Translations under genes and position numbers: made by a program | From: Schleiferia thermophila | GTDB lineage: Bacteria; Bacteroidota; Bacteroidia; Flavobacteriales; Schleiferiaceae | NCBI RefSeq assembly: GCF_003337435.1 | Contig: NZ_QPJS01000002.1 | Span: forward strand, 434,001-498,000 | Direction of reading: 5' to 3' | Length of the DNA: 64,000 bases | Shown: one piece after another, positions 34,061 to 41,295 of the stretch | Numbering within the stretch: the first letter of the stretch is position 1 | Layout: each line of letters opens with the position of its first letter | Notes under the pieces: model-generated | What the model was told of the DNA's origin: nothing | Databases searched by the model: none | Seen by the model: only the letters and a program-made list of their open reading frames with translations

Positions 34061-34668
34061 AAATCGTCTGCGTAGGACGCAACTATGCCGACCACGCCCG
34101 CGAACTCGGCAACGAAGTCCCCGCCGAACCCGTACTCTTCATCAAACCCGACAGCGCCATCTATCCCCACCGGTACTACTATATCCCCACCTTCACCACC
34201 GACCTCCACTACGAATGCGAAATCGTCGTCCGCATCGACCGTGTAGGCAAGCACATCGCCCCCGAATTCGCCCATACCTACTACTCTACCATCACACTTG
34301 GCATCGACTTTACCGCACGCGACCTCCAAAACCAACTCAAAGCCAAAGGCCTCCCCTGGGAAAAAGCCAAAGGCTTCGACGGAGCCGCTGTCATAGGAAA
34401 ATTTATCCCTAAAGAACAACTCCCACCCACCGACCAGCTCGACTTCCAGCTCCATATCAACGGCCAGCTACGCCAATCCGGCCACTCAGCTCACATGCTG
34501 CACTCCATCGACCAACTCATCGCCCACATCAGCCGCTACTTTACCCTCAAAAAAGGCGACCTCATCTTCACCGGTACACCCGCAGGCGTCGGCCCGGTGG
34601 CACCCGGTATGCATCTGACCGGCACCCTCTGTGGTCACCAAATCCTGGAGCTTATTATCAAATCTTGA
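34057..34668 (+). CDS. Fumarylacetoacetate hydrolase-family protein (FAHD1/YcgM size)
   Basis: 203 residues. Metal-binding acids are visible in YECEIVVRI (about residue 63) and the following DFTARDLQNQLK (about 90) with a lysine-rich AKGFDGAA stretch; ITGTPAGVG-type ending (FTGTPAGVGPVAPG) closes the fold. Proteins of this size are acylpyruvases or oxaloacetate decarboxylases (FAHD1-like), not the roughly 400-residue fumarylacetoacetase of tyrosine breakdown, so despite hpd/hmgA 5 kb upstream I do not assign that step. Coupled by ATGA overlap to the exonuclease gene, an unexplained pairing. Coding strand very C-rich. Confidence 0.87.
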   Translation: MKIVCVGRNYADHARELGNEVPAEPVLFIKPDSAIYPHRYYYIPTFTTDLHYECEIVVRIDRVGKHIAPEFAHTYYSTITLGIDFTARDLQNQLKAKGLPWEKAKGFDGAAVIGKFIPKEQLPPTDQLDFQLHINGQLRQSGHSAHMLHSIDQLIAHISRYFTLKKGDLIFTGTPAGVGPVAPGMHLTGTLCGHQILELIIKS

Positions 34669-35616
34669 AATTTATTCAATTGGGCGCCTCCCCCGGCCGC
34701 TGTAGTCCATCGGCCGGGGGCCGGTCTGCGGCTCCTATTCCCTTTGCGGATCGGGCGTGGCACATCGGGCTGCGGTGGCTCGCTCCCGCTCCGCCTCCTC
34801 GCCCGTGTGCCACATAGCCCGCCCGCTGCAGCTCATATCCGCCTCCGCCCTGGCGCATTCCCACCGCCGAGGCCTCTCCCATTCTCCGGCCAAAGCATTA
34901 TACACATCATACCATACTAAAATTTGCAAACCATAAAATCCATTCCTCAACCAGCACCACCAATGCAAATTACCTCACACAAAACAACCCCATCAAAAGG
35001 ACTCCTCACCACCATCCGGGCTTTCTTCCTCACACCTTTTTTTGGAAGGACTTTCGTATCCCGTCCAAAAATCATCACATCCTAAAATCCCTCAAGAGAA
35101 TCCTCTCCGACAATCCCTGCACTACATCACCCAACCAATCCATTCAGCAAAAAGCTGCTGAAAAATCAATCTGAACAATTGTCCCCTACATTCAATCATC
35201 CTGAAATACCACAAAAAATCCCACAGATAAGTACTACATAAGCAACCTTCGCCGAAATCTAATCAATCGCTACTTGTCGATACCCCCATCACTATATTAT
35301 TCATCATGGTATTGATAGTTGGCAAACCCATAAAACGAATACTCGTAATCACTACATTGAACACGTAAAGCCAACCTCCATCCACATAACCTCCGATAAC
35401 CCTTCTCTTGAACACCGCTGAATATTACACTCGCTAAAACAGTAAAAACATCCGTCCATTCCCGTACAGACACTTAAAACAAATCAGTCCTCTTCAAAGT
35501 AGACTCATCAGCCAGTCCTAAGTTATCAGTTCAGTGGGTAATTTAAGATGCTTCACAACTTCTGCTGTGTATTTTCCACTGCATTAAATTTATTTGCAGT
35601 TCAGATGGTTCACTAA
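34669..35616. other. Gene-free gap, 948 bases
   Basis: After the GC-rich element (to about 34900) the remaining 700 bases hold no credible gene on either strand and no tRNA or repeat that I can see. The plus strand is strongly C-rich and G-poor: 35101-35160 contains 24 C and 6 G. The last 80 bases must carry the promoter of the NeuD-like gene; TAAATTTA near 35585 is one mismatch from the -7 consensus. Confidence 0.6.
34682..34900. repeat. Structured GC-rich intergenic element, copy 1
   Basis: Begins 13 bases after the preceding stop with GGGCG. Hairpin 1: CCCCCGGCCG (34690-34699) and its perfect complement (34711-34720), 11-base loop. Hairpin 2: GTGGCACA (34757-34764), one bulged T, CGGGC (34766-34770), pairing with GCCCG (34801-34805) and TGTGCCAC (34806-34813). 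The core words TCGGGCTGC (34765) and CGCTCCCG (34781) recur in a second copy at 43364-43500. The element is far richer in GC than the surrounding sequence. Confidence 0.7.
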
Positions 35617-36252
35617 ATGAGAAAACCACTATACATATTTGGAGCCGGCGGACTTGGAAAAGAAATTTTCCAATATGTACTTACAACCCCCGATGTACAT
35701 ACTCATTATGATTTCGCAGGCTTTCTCGACGATCACCCGCTGACTTCGATACATCGAGATTTTCCGGTGTTGAATCCGTTGGAGCTATCCCTCAATCATA
35801 CGTATGCTTTATTGCTTTCAGTTGGCAGTCCCTCCCTGAAAAATATGCTCGAAAGGCGCTTTTCAGCATTTCGTCCAGAGTACCCTGTACTGGTGCATCC
35901 ATTGGCACAGGCAATCGACCGTCAGGGAATAGAGATAGGAAAAGGTACAGTGATTTGCCCGGGTACGGTGCTCACCACCGATATCCTGATTGGGTGCCAT
36001 GTGCTTATCAACCTCAATTGTACCATCGGTCATGATGCAGTGATTGGAGATTTCTGCAGTCTAATGCCGGGCGTTCACATTTCAGGACAAGTAGTTGTAG
36101 GAACTGAAGTGATGATTGGAACAGGAGCCGTAGTACTCAATGGAGTGCATATCGGTGACAGGGCTAAGATAGGAGCAGGAGCAGTTGTAACCCGAGACGT
36201 AGCACCAGACACTACAGTAGTAGGTATTCCTGCCAGACCCGTAAATCAATAG
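35617..36252 (+). CDS. NeuD/PglD-like hexapeptide-repeat acyltransferase
   Basis: 211 residues. N-terminal Rossmann-like PglD_N domain (LYIFGAGGLGKEIFQYVL, then FLDDHP) and a left-handed beta-helix made of hexapeptide repeats from about residue 95 (GKGTVICPGTVLTTDI, NCTIGHDAVIGDF), ending in the usual VVGIPARPV. The likely catalytic His is in TIGHDAV. Known relatives O-acetylate sialic acid or N-acetylate UDP-amino sugars for glycans. No aminotransferase or sugar-nucleotide genes are beside it, so it is an isolated modifying enzyme here. Its last 7 bases overlap the 3' end of the convergent TonB gene. Confidence 0.88.
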   Translation: MRKPLYIFGAGGLGKEIFQYVLTTPDVHTHYDFAGFLDDHPLTSIHRDFPVLNPLELSLNHTYALLLSVGSPSLKNMLERRFSAFRPEYPVLVHPLAQAIDRQGIEIGKGTVICPGTVLTTDILIGCHVLINLNCTIGHDAVIGDFCSLMPGVHISGQVVVGTEVMIGTGAVVLNGVHIGDRAKIGAGAVVTRDVAPDTTVVGIPARPVNQ

Positions 36253-37052
36253 TCCTGTATTGCAAAGCGGATGGGCAAGGCATAGCGCACATTTACTGGT
36301 CTGTTGTTCTGACGGCCGGGAGTCCAGGCAGGCATATTCTGTATCACACGCACAGCCTCCTCGTCGCACCCACCTCCTATGCCCCGCGCGACCTCCACAT
36401 CCCGGATGCGACCGGTGAAGTCCACTGTAAACTGCACAATCACTACCCCCTGTATATTGAGTTCCCGGGCTAGTTGGGGGTATTTTAGAGAAGATGCCAG
36501 ATACCTCATCAACGCTTCTTTTCCGCCTGGAAACTCGGGCTTTACCTCTACCACGGCAAACAAGACATCCTGGGGTTCCTCTTGTACCTTCACATTTACC
36601 TGCTCGATCACCACGCTATCGATACCTTGTACAGTTTCAGTCCCGGGATTTGCTTGATGAAACTCTTCTTGCGTAGGCATATAAACTTCTTCGGCTACTT
36701 CTTCGTCTTTTTTTACCTCAGGTTTTACAAATTTTATAGTACTTACTTCTGTTGTTTTTTCAATCAGTTGCTGTGGCTGATTGATCATTTCAATTGGAGG
36801 AGGCTGCATTAGTTGTGAATACGACACTACCGTAAATTGTTCCACTTCAATTTTATTTTTTTCCATCCGCTCATAGTAGCGATATATAAGCAGAGGAGTG
36901 CCATATACCAACAATACAAGGGTGCTGGAAATCAGCAGACCAGCCCACTCCCTGTATGCAATTTTTCGGCGCTCCACATAGCTGCCGTATGATTTGTTCT
37001 TTCCGTGATAGAGCCATTGAGACCAAAGCTCACGATCTTCTGGTTCCTTCAT
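36246..37052 (-). CDS. tonB: TonB-family energy transducer
   Basis: 268 residues. A cytoplasmic N-terminus leads to one membrane helix (WAGLLISSTLVLLVYGTPLLI, about 34-54), an acidic/Pro-containing periplasmic spacer (about 60-165) and a TonB C-terminal domain starting at FPGGKEALMRYLASSLKYP and including VDFTGRIRDVEVARGIGGGCDEEAV. TonB passes energy from the ExbBD motor to outer-membrane receptors. Last gene of exbB-exbD-exbD-tonB; its start overlaps the end of the preceding exbD by 23 bases. The N-terminal extension before the helix (about 33 residues) is longer than in E. coli TonB. Confidence 0.92.
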   Translation of the reverse strand: MKEPEDRELWSQWLYHGKNKSYGSYVERRKIAYREWAGLLISSTLVLLVYGTPLLIYRYYERMEKNKIEVEQFTVVSYSQLMQPPPIEMINQPQQLIEKTTEVSTIKFVKPEVKKDEEVAEEVYMPTQEEFHQANPGTETVQGIDSVVIEQVNVKVQEEPQDVLFAVVEVKPEFPGGKEALMRYLASSLKYPQLARELNIQGVVIVQFTVDFTGRIRDVEVARGIGGGCDEEAVRVIQNMPAWTPGRQNNRPVNVRYALPIRFAIQDY

Positions 37053-37554
37053 ACCTTCTGATTAGATGTACTTCTGCTTCGTTGAGTTGGTCAAGCGCAT
37101 AACGATTGAGCTCCTGGTTATTCAGCTGGTCAATGGTCGTTACCACTATTTCATAAGGAGCGTCATCGGTAGGCTTTACAAAAACAACAGGATCGGATAC
37201 AGAAGATTTAAAGCGTTCAAAAAAATCCTCTGCTGCGACAGCATTAGCCATATGGAGCACTTTAAGGTCAGTATCAGGTAGCCCTTGATAGTAGAGCACC
37301 GTGTCAGAACGATAGGGAATCAATACCAAAACCCTCGATGCTTTGATGGCCGGTTTCTCCTGGTCAGCTGTGGCATCTTCCTCAGCCGGCATGATCAGCT
37401 CCAGAGCAAAAGGGCGCGTCAGAGTGGTAGTAAGCATAAAAAAGGTCAGCAGCAAAAAAGCCATATCCACCATGGGATTCATATCCAGGTCTACTCCGGA
37501 ACCCGTCAGCTTTTTTCTCCACCTTTCAGCTTTTTTGGAGGTTGTCTGTTTCAT
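37030..37554 (-). CDS. exbD: ExbD/TolR-family biopolymer transport protein (second copy)
   Basis: 174 residues: a short basic cytoplasmic head, one membrane helix with the essential proton-carrying Asp in DLDMNPMVDMAFLLLTFF (about residue 28), and a periplasmic domain. ExbD forms the rotor-like dimer inside the ExbB pentamer. Compared with the first copy the periplasmic part is shorter and ends in an acidic, helical EVHLIRRYEG tail. Four-base overlap with the upstream exbD copy. Confidence 0.92.
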   Translation of the reverse strand: MKQTTSKKAERWRKKLTGSGVDLDMNPMVDMAFLLLTFFMLTTTLTRPFALELIMPAEEDATADQEKPAIKASRVLVLIPYRSDTVLYYQGLPDTDLKVLHMANAVAAEDFFERFKSSVSDPVVFVKPTDDAPYEIVVTTIDQLNNQELNRYALDQLNEAEVHLIRRYEGTRRS

Positions 37555-38159
37555 TGCTTGTTTTTAGATGGTAGTTTTTCGGTCAACAGATTGAACCTCA
37601 GTATTTTATTTTCCAGCAAAGTGTTGATTACTCGTCTGATGTACTTGTATTCGGTTCCTTTGTCAGCTTTTACAGCCACCCGGATGGCAGGATTTACCAC
37701 ACGCGAATACACTATCCAGTCCGAAAGTTCATTGGAAAGGCTATCGACAGGTATACCTTTCATTGGATATACCCTCATTCGCTCTTTGTCACTGAGCAGT
37801 TTTGGTAATTCAGCCACAGACACCCCAAAACCACTGAGTAAAGCAAAATTTTCTACCTGTTCAGAGGTAAATTCAAGTTGATACCGCTGGCCAATGTGGT
37901 TTAGCAGCGCTTTTTTTGAAAATTTGCCATCAATGCCGAAAAATATCTGACCTTGCCTGTTTATGTATATGGTCATCACACTGGTCTCAGGCATGGGTAC
38001 ATCCGCCGTAGCTGGCGGTAGTACAACTTCTGTAGGCTCTTCCAGTCTGAACGATGTGGAAAGCATAAAAAAAGTTACCAGCAGAAATGCCATGTCCACC
38101 ATCGGATTCATATCCAGCTTCACGATTCGTGGTCTAGCTTTTTCTATAGCCATAGTCAA
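37551..38159 (-). CDS. exbD: ExbD/TolR-family biopolymer transport protein (first copy)
   Basis: 202 residues with the membrane helix KLDMNPMVDMAFLLVTFFML (Asp retained near residue 23) and a periplasmic domain of about 150 residues containing VVKADKGTEYKYI-like end (here VAVKADKGTEYKYIRRVIN), the usual ExbD C-terminal strand-helix. Two different ExbD copies in tandem are common in Bacteroidota and may form heterodimers. Four-base overlaps at both ends show tight translational coupling. Confidence 0.93.
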   Translation of the reverse strand: MTMAIEKARPRIVKLDMNPMVDMAFLLVTFFMLSTSFRLEEPTEVVLPPATADVPMPETSVMTIYINRQGQIFFGIDGKFSKKALLNHIGQRYQLEFTSEQVENFALLSGFGVSVAELPKLLSDKERMRVYPMKGIPVDSLSNELSDWIVYSRVVNPAIRVAVKADKGTEYKYIRRVINTLLENKILRFNLLTEKLPSKNKQ

Positions 38160-38953
38160 ACCTTTTGAAGCTTGAAATATTGAGCTATGGTGAAATTCAC
38201 CTCATCTATTGAGTAAATAATTTGCTCAATTTCATTGGCCAGGTAATTGTAGAGCACTATTCCTAAAGCAGCCGTAGGAATACCCAGTGCAGTTGTGACC
38301 AGTGCCTGCGAAATACCATTGGCCAGTCCCACGGCATCAGGTGCGCCTACTCTTGCCATTGATGCAAAGGCTATAATCATTCCCGTCACCGTGCCCAGTA
38401 AACCGATAAGAGTAGATATTTGAGCCAGTGTAGAAATTACGACCATATTTTTCTGCAATATGGGTATCTCCAGTTGCGTAGCTTCTTCCAACTCAGTTTC
38501 TATCCAGGCTATTTTTTCAGCCTGTGAAGCTTCCGGATGAGAATCGCTCCACGTCTTAAAAGCTGAAAGTGCCGATTTTACCACATTGCCGAGCGAACCT
38601 CTTTGCGCATCGCATAGTGCAATCATTTCAACCCATTTTCCCTGTTTGAGCAGATTGCGTACTTGCATCACAAATGCCTGGGTTTTGATCCTGCCATAGG
38701 CTCGCCTCAGCGTCAGCAACCGCTCTGCAGCATAGGCCAGTAAGATAATTTGAAAGGCAATCAATACCACCACCAGCGGTCCGCCCTTGTACATCACTCC
38801 CAGATAATTGCCCTTTACAGGCTCTCCGGAATTGACACCCCCTACAAAGTTGCTGCCGGCTCCAAGTATTTTTTCATAGATCAGCCATGCTAGTACAAGA
38901 GCCACTGTGATGATGACAGCACCAAACCAACTCTGATAGTTTTTCATCGTCAT
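38156..38953 (-). CDS. exbB: MotA/TolQ/ExbB-family proton channel protein
   Basis: 265 residues. An N-terminal helix (WFGAVIITVALVLAWLIYE), a second at VVLIAFQIILLAYAAERLL, a cytoplasmic helical region of about 90 residues, then the paired helices VVISTLAQISTLIGLLGTVTGMIIAF (Thr-lined channel, cited here as LIGLLGTVTGM) and GISQALVTTALGIPTAALGI. It forms the pentameric stator that uses proton flow to power TonB. First gene of the operon. Met3 at 38947 is an alternative start. Confidence 0.94.
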   Translation of the reverse strand: MTMKNYQSWFGAVIITVALVLAWLIYEKILGAGSNFVGGVNSGEPVKGNYLGVMYKGGPLVVVLIAFQIILLAYAAERLLTLRRAYGRIKTQAFVMQVRNLLKQGKWVEMIALCDAQRGSLGNVVKSALSAFKTWSDSHPEASQAEKIAWIETELEEATQLEIPILQKNMVVISTLAQISTLIGLLGTVTGMIIAFASMARVGAPDAVGLANGISQALVTTALGIPTAALGIVLYNYLANEIEQIIYSIDEVNFTIAQYFKLQKV

Positions 38954-38985
38954 GGAATTTTATGTAAAGCAACTTCCAGCCTTAA

Positions 38986-39027
38986 CAAAATAAAAATGAC
39001 CATTATCAGGATTCTGATTAATGGTCA
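38986..39027 (-). terminator. Terminator of the PUR-like gene
   Basis: On the minus strand TGACCATTA (with an inner TCAG/CTGA extension and one bulge) pairs across 38997-39027 and is followed by a T-rich run (38986-38996), 36 bases past the DUF3276 stop. Confidence 0.8.
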
Positions 39028-39062
39028 TTCCGATTAAAAGAATATATTGAATATGTAATTCT

Positions 39063-39416
39063 TTACAAATCGTTGAAGTCTATAGATTGACTTGTTCCTT
39101 CGGATGAAGTGAAGCTACCCTTGTTAAAATTTGGATCATGCCTCTCCGATATTACCTCTTCACCCTTTTCGTTGATGATAAATTGGGTGATTTCATCCAG
39201 CAAATCTTTAAATGCATTAAAGTCTTCTTTGTACAAATAAATTTTGTGCTTTTTGTAAAAAACTTCTCCACCGTCAGTCAGCTTTTTGCTTTCTGTGATT
39301 GTCAGGTAGTAGTCATTCGCCTTAGTAGCTCTTACATCAAAAAAATAAGTTCTGCTTCCTGCTCTTAGTACTTTGGAATAAATTTCGTCTTTTTCCATGT
39401 GTTCTTTCTCCTGCAT
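39063..39416 (-). CDS. PUR-family (DUF3276) nucleic-acid-binding protein
   Basis: 117 residues from ATG 39416, or 111 from ATG 39398; a still longer frame (to 39461) is ruled out because it would start inside the promoter at 39440-39470. Seen: KVLRAGSRTYFFDVRATKAND, YYLTITESKK and KIYLYKEDFNAFKDLLDEI, the single PUR repeat conserved across Bacteroidota, then an acidic/serine-rich tail. Known structures of the family fold like eukaryotic Pur-alpha and bind single-stranded nucleic acid; the physiological role is unknown. Monocistronic with strong promoter and terminator. Confidence 0.9.
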   Translation of the reverse strand: MQEKEHMEKDEIYSKVLRAGSRTYFFDVRATKANDYYLTITESKKLTDGGEVFYKKHKIYLYKEDFNAFKDLLDEITQFIINEKGEEVISERHDPNFNKGSFTSSEGTSQSIDFNDL

Positions 39417-39439
39417 GACAATGAAGTGTTGATGAGCAG

Positions 39440-39470
39440 CAAAAATATTTTTTTTCAGCAATTAAACAAA
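39440..39470 (-). promoter_or_regulatory. Bacteroidota-type promoter of the PUR-like gene
   Basis: On the minus strand TTTG (39470-39467), 19 bases, then TATTTTTG (39447-39440). Both boxes and the spacing match the consensus, so transcription should begin near 39433. Confidence 0.75.
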
Positions 39471-39550
39471 TGACAATTTTTAATTATATGGCGATTTTAC
39501 TTAAAGATGTCACGAGCATCAATCAGATTTTCTGCCCATTCCGACCTTAA

Positions 39551-39584
39551 ACAAAAAAACCTCTGCCGTTAAATATGCAGAGGT
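39551..39584 (-). terminator. Terminator of the tRNA-Lys/tRNA-Leu transcript
   Basis: ACCTCTGC (39559-39566) and GCAGAGGT (39577-39584) form an 8-bp stem; on the minus strand the hairpin is followed by seven T (39552-39558). Lies 16 bases after the tRNA-Leu 3' end. Confidence 0.85.
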
Positions 39585-39600
39585 CTGTTCCTTATGTATG

Positions 39601-39684
39601 TGCCCAGGACTGGACTCGAACCAGCACGCCCGAACGGGCACCACCCCCTCAAAGTGGCTTGGCTACCAATTTCAACACCTGGGC
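39601..39684 (-). tRNA. tRNA-Leu (anticodon GAG)
   Basis: 84 bases. On the minus strand the acceptor arm GCCCAGG pairs with CCTGGGC plus discriminator A; the anticodon stem CCACT/GGTGG closes a loop TTGAGGG, giving anticodon GAG (codon CTC); a long variable arm (TGCCCGTTCGGGCG) marks a class II tRNA; the T arm has GGTTCGAGTCC. CCA is not encoded. Confidence 0.95.
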
Positions 39685-39694
39685 GTAGTCTTGG

Positions 39695-39767
39695 TGACTC
39701 GGCTGGGGCTCGAACCCAGGACCCCAACATTAAAAGTGTTGTGCTCTACCTGCTGAGCTACCGAGTC
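39695..39767 (-). tRNA. tRNA-Lys (anticodon TTT)
   Basis: 73 bases. Acceptor GACTCGG/CCGAGTC plus A; D arm AGCTCAGCAGGTAGAGC; anticodon stem CAACA/TGTTG around CTTTTAA with anticodon TTT; T arm GGGTTCGAGCCC. CCA is not encoded. Ten bases upstream of tRNA-Leu, same transcript. Confidence 0.97.
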
Positions 39768-39797
39768 GGTTGCTGTATAAGCTCCTCAAACGGGCTG

Positions 39798-39805
39798 CAA
39801 ATATA
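39798..39805 (-). promoter_or_regulatory. Putative -7 box of the tRNA transcript
   Basis: TATATTTG (TAnnTTTG) on the minus strand, 30 bases before tRNA-Lys. A TTG is present further upstream but at 15-base spacing. Confidence 0.5.
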
Positions 39806-39989
39806 TAGCAATTTTCCTCCCAATATACCCCTTTTGGCCTTTTATGAAAAATTTCACACCCAACTTTTTGCAACTAGTACCCATTTATCGCCCTTTTGTT
39901 TAAATAATTTTTCTCCCATGCAACCTTGCGCAACATATTACTGTCTTTTTAGTGAATTCTGAAATTAAAATCCTATATCAAATACTACC

Positions 39990-40535
39990 ATGTCTGATAG
40001 CGACCTGTTCGAAAACCTAAAAAAAGGACAACGAAAAGCTCAAGAACATTTTTACAACAAGTTCTCCGGCAAAGTGTTGGCCATCTGCAGGCGCTATCTC
40101 GCTGACCCCTACGAAGCTGAAGATGCCATGATACAAGTTCTGCTCAAAGCACTCGAACACATCGCTGACCTGAAAAACGAATCCTCTATGGAAGCTTGGA
40201 TACGTCGAATCTCCATAAACCACTGTCTGAACCTACTCAAATCAACATTGACCTTTAAAATTGTGCCCATTAGCTACCTTGCTGATGAGGATTCTGACCT
40301 GCCGCAAATAGAATTTGAAACCGACTACCTGCTTCAACTCATTTCTGAGCTTCCTCCGGGTTACCGAACGGTATTTAACCTTTTTGCCATCGAAGGGTAC
40401 AGCCATCGTGAAATTGCCGAAATGCTCGGCATCAGCGAAAACACCTCCAAATCCCAGTTGAGCAGAGCCAGAGTATTGCTACAGAAAAAACTGCAATCCA
40501 ATTCACAAAAAAACATTTCCAATGAACAGAATTGA
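39990..40535 (+). CDS. ECF-type RNA polymerase sigma factor
   Basis: 181 residues. Region 2 at about 15-85: YNKFSGKVLAICRRYLADPYEAEDAMIQVLLKAL, ending in the -10-recognition helix SMEAWIRRISINHCLN; region 4 at about 120-170: LPPGYRTVFNLFAIEGYSHREIAEMLGISENTSKSQLSRAR (helix-turn-helix core YSHREIAEMLGISENT). There is no region 3 or 1, as in extracytoplasmic-function factors. It is followed, with a 14-base overlap, by a membrane-anchored protein gene and then an outer-membrane protein gene, the usual arrangement of a sigma factor with its membrane-bound controller and targets. Confidence 0.95.
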   Translation: MSDSDLFENLKKGQRKAQEHFYNKFSGKVLAICRRYLADPYEAEDAMIQVLLKALEHIADLKNESSMEAWIRRISINHCLNLLKSTLTFKIVPISYLADEDSDLPQIEFETDYLLQLISELPPGYRTVFNLFAIEGYSHREIAEMLGISENTSKSQLSRARVLLQKKLQSNSQKNISNEQN

Positions 40536-41286
40536 TCAGCTTTTCAGAGAAAAACTGCAAAATCACCAGCTAAAACCAGCAGAAAAATCCAAAGAAATCT
40601 TTCTCCGCAAAGCCACTAAAAAACCAACCCGATATTCCATTCTTCTGGTAAGAATAGCCGCTGCATGTGCAGTAGTACTGACCACAGCCCTTGTCTTCAA
40701 GGCAGTCTTCACAAGGTCGCAATCGCCTCTTACCAGTGATGATTCAGACTTTGTGATTTCCGAATTCAATTCCGATTCTGATACATCCGCTCCAGTCACC
40801 TCTTCCCCCACCAATCGGCCACATACCTTACAAACAAAACCATCATCAACTTTAGCAAACATTTCCACACAGAAGCAATCCTTCACAAGACCCAACGATG
40901 CCGGTGTCCTTGAAGAAGCCCCTTCACGCCAGCCAGAGGACACCACCGCTCTCGTCGCTCTTGAGCCCACTATCCTAGAGGCGGCCACCCAGGACCCTGC
41001 ACCAGTCATCCCGGAGACAGTGTCTGAAATTTACGTTATCAGCAGCGGCCTTTTCGAACAAATTAACCATTACTCTACCCGGCATCTAAAACAGCGAAAC
41101 ATCGCAATCCGCATCCCTGTCATCAATCAAAAGTTCCAATTTCATTCACCATTAATTGACGAAGTAGAACAAACCTTTACCACCGTTAAAAGAGAAATTC
41201 TCGATTTCAATCTGGCCGATGCCAGCAGAAACCTCACACATCAATTCTCCGAACGCTTTCAATCAAACCAATCCAAAAACCAATAA
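40522..41286 (+). CDS. Membrane-anchored protein, probable sigma-factor partner
   Basis: 254 residues, no family recognised. Seen: a cytoplasmic head of about 38 residues (MNRIDQLFREKLQNHQ..., basic), one membrane helix (VRIAAACAVVLTTALVFKAVF, about 43-63), a Ser/Thr/Pro-rich low-complexity periplasmic stretch (about 70-165), and a folded C-terminal segment with a helix-forming LIDEVEQTFTTVKREIL. The head is too short for a typical zinc anti-sigma domain and has no HxxxCxxC. Position and topology make it an anti-sigma or sensor candidate for the sigma factor upstream. Confidence 0.65.
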   Translation: MNRIDQLFREKLQNHQLKPAEKSKEIFLRKATKKPTRYSILLVRIAAACAVVLTTALVFKAVFTRSQSPLTSDDSDFVISEFNSDSDTSAPVTSSPTNRPHTLQTKPSSTLANISTQKQSFTRPNDAGVLEEAPSRQPEDTTALVALEPTILEAATQDPAPVIPETVSEIYVISSGLFEQINHYSTRHLKQRNIAIRIPVINQKFQFHSPLIDEVEQTFTTVKREILDFNLADASRNLTHQFSERFQSNQSKNQ

Positions 41287-41295
41287 TTCAAAAAG

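Noticed and set aside
31176-34455. Long open frames on the minus strand opposite rmuC, the E2 gene, the exonuclease and the FAH-family gene (160-210 codons)
   Set aside because: They are by-products of the C-rich third positions of the plus-strand genes, which remove stop codons on the other strand. The plus-strand products are clear families; the antisense ones are rich in F, G, V and D and match nothing.
34057-34668. Fumarylacetoacetase of tyrosine catabolism
   Set aside because: At 203 residues it is half the size of true fumarylacetoacetase and lacks its N-terminal domain; FAHD1-like activity is more likely despite hpd and hmgA nearby.
34676-34968. Two minus-strand frames of 68 and 77 codons over the first GC-rich element
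   Set aside because: They exist because of the GC-rich repeat; sequences are arginine/alanine/glycine-rich and unlike protein.
39417-39461. Longer N-terminus for the PUR-like protein
   Set aside because: It would begin within a complete promoter (39440-39470), so it would not be in the transcript.
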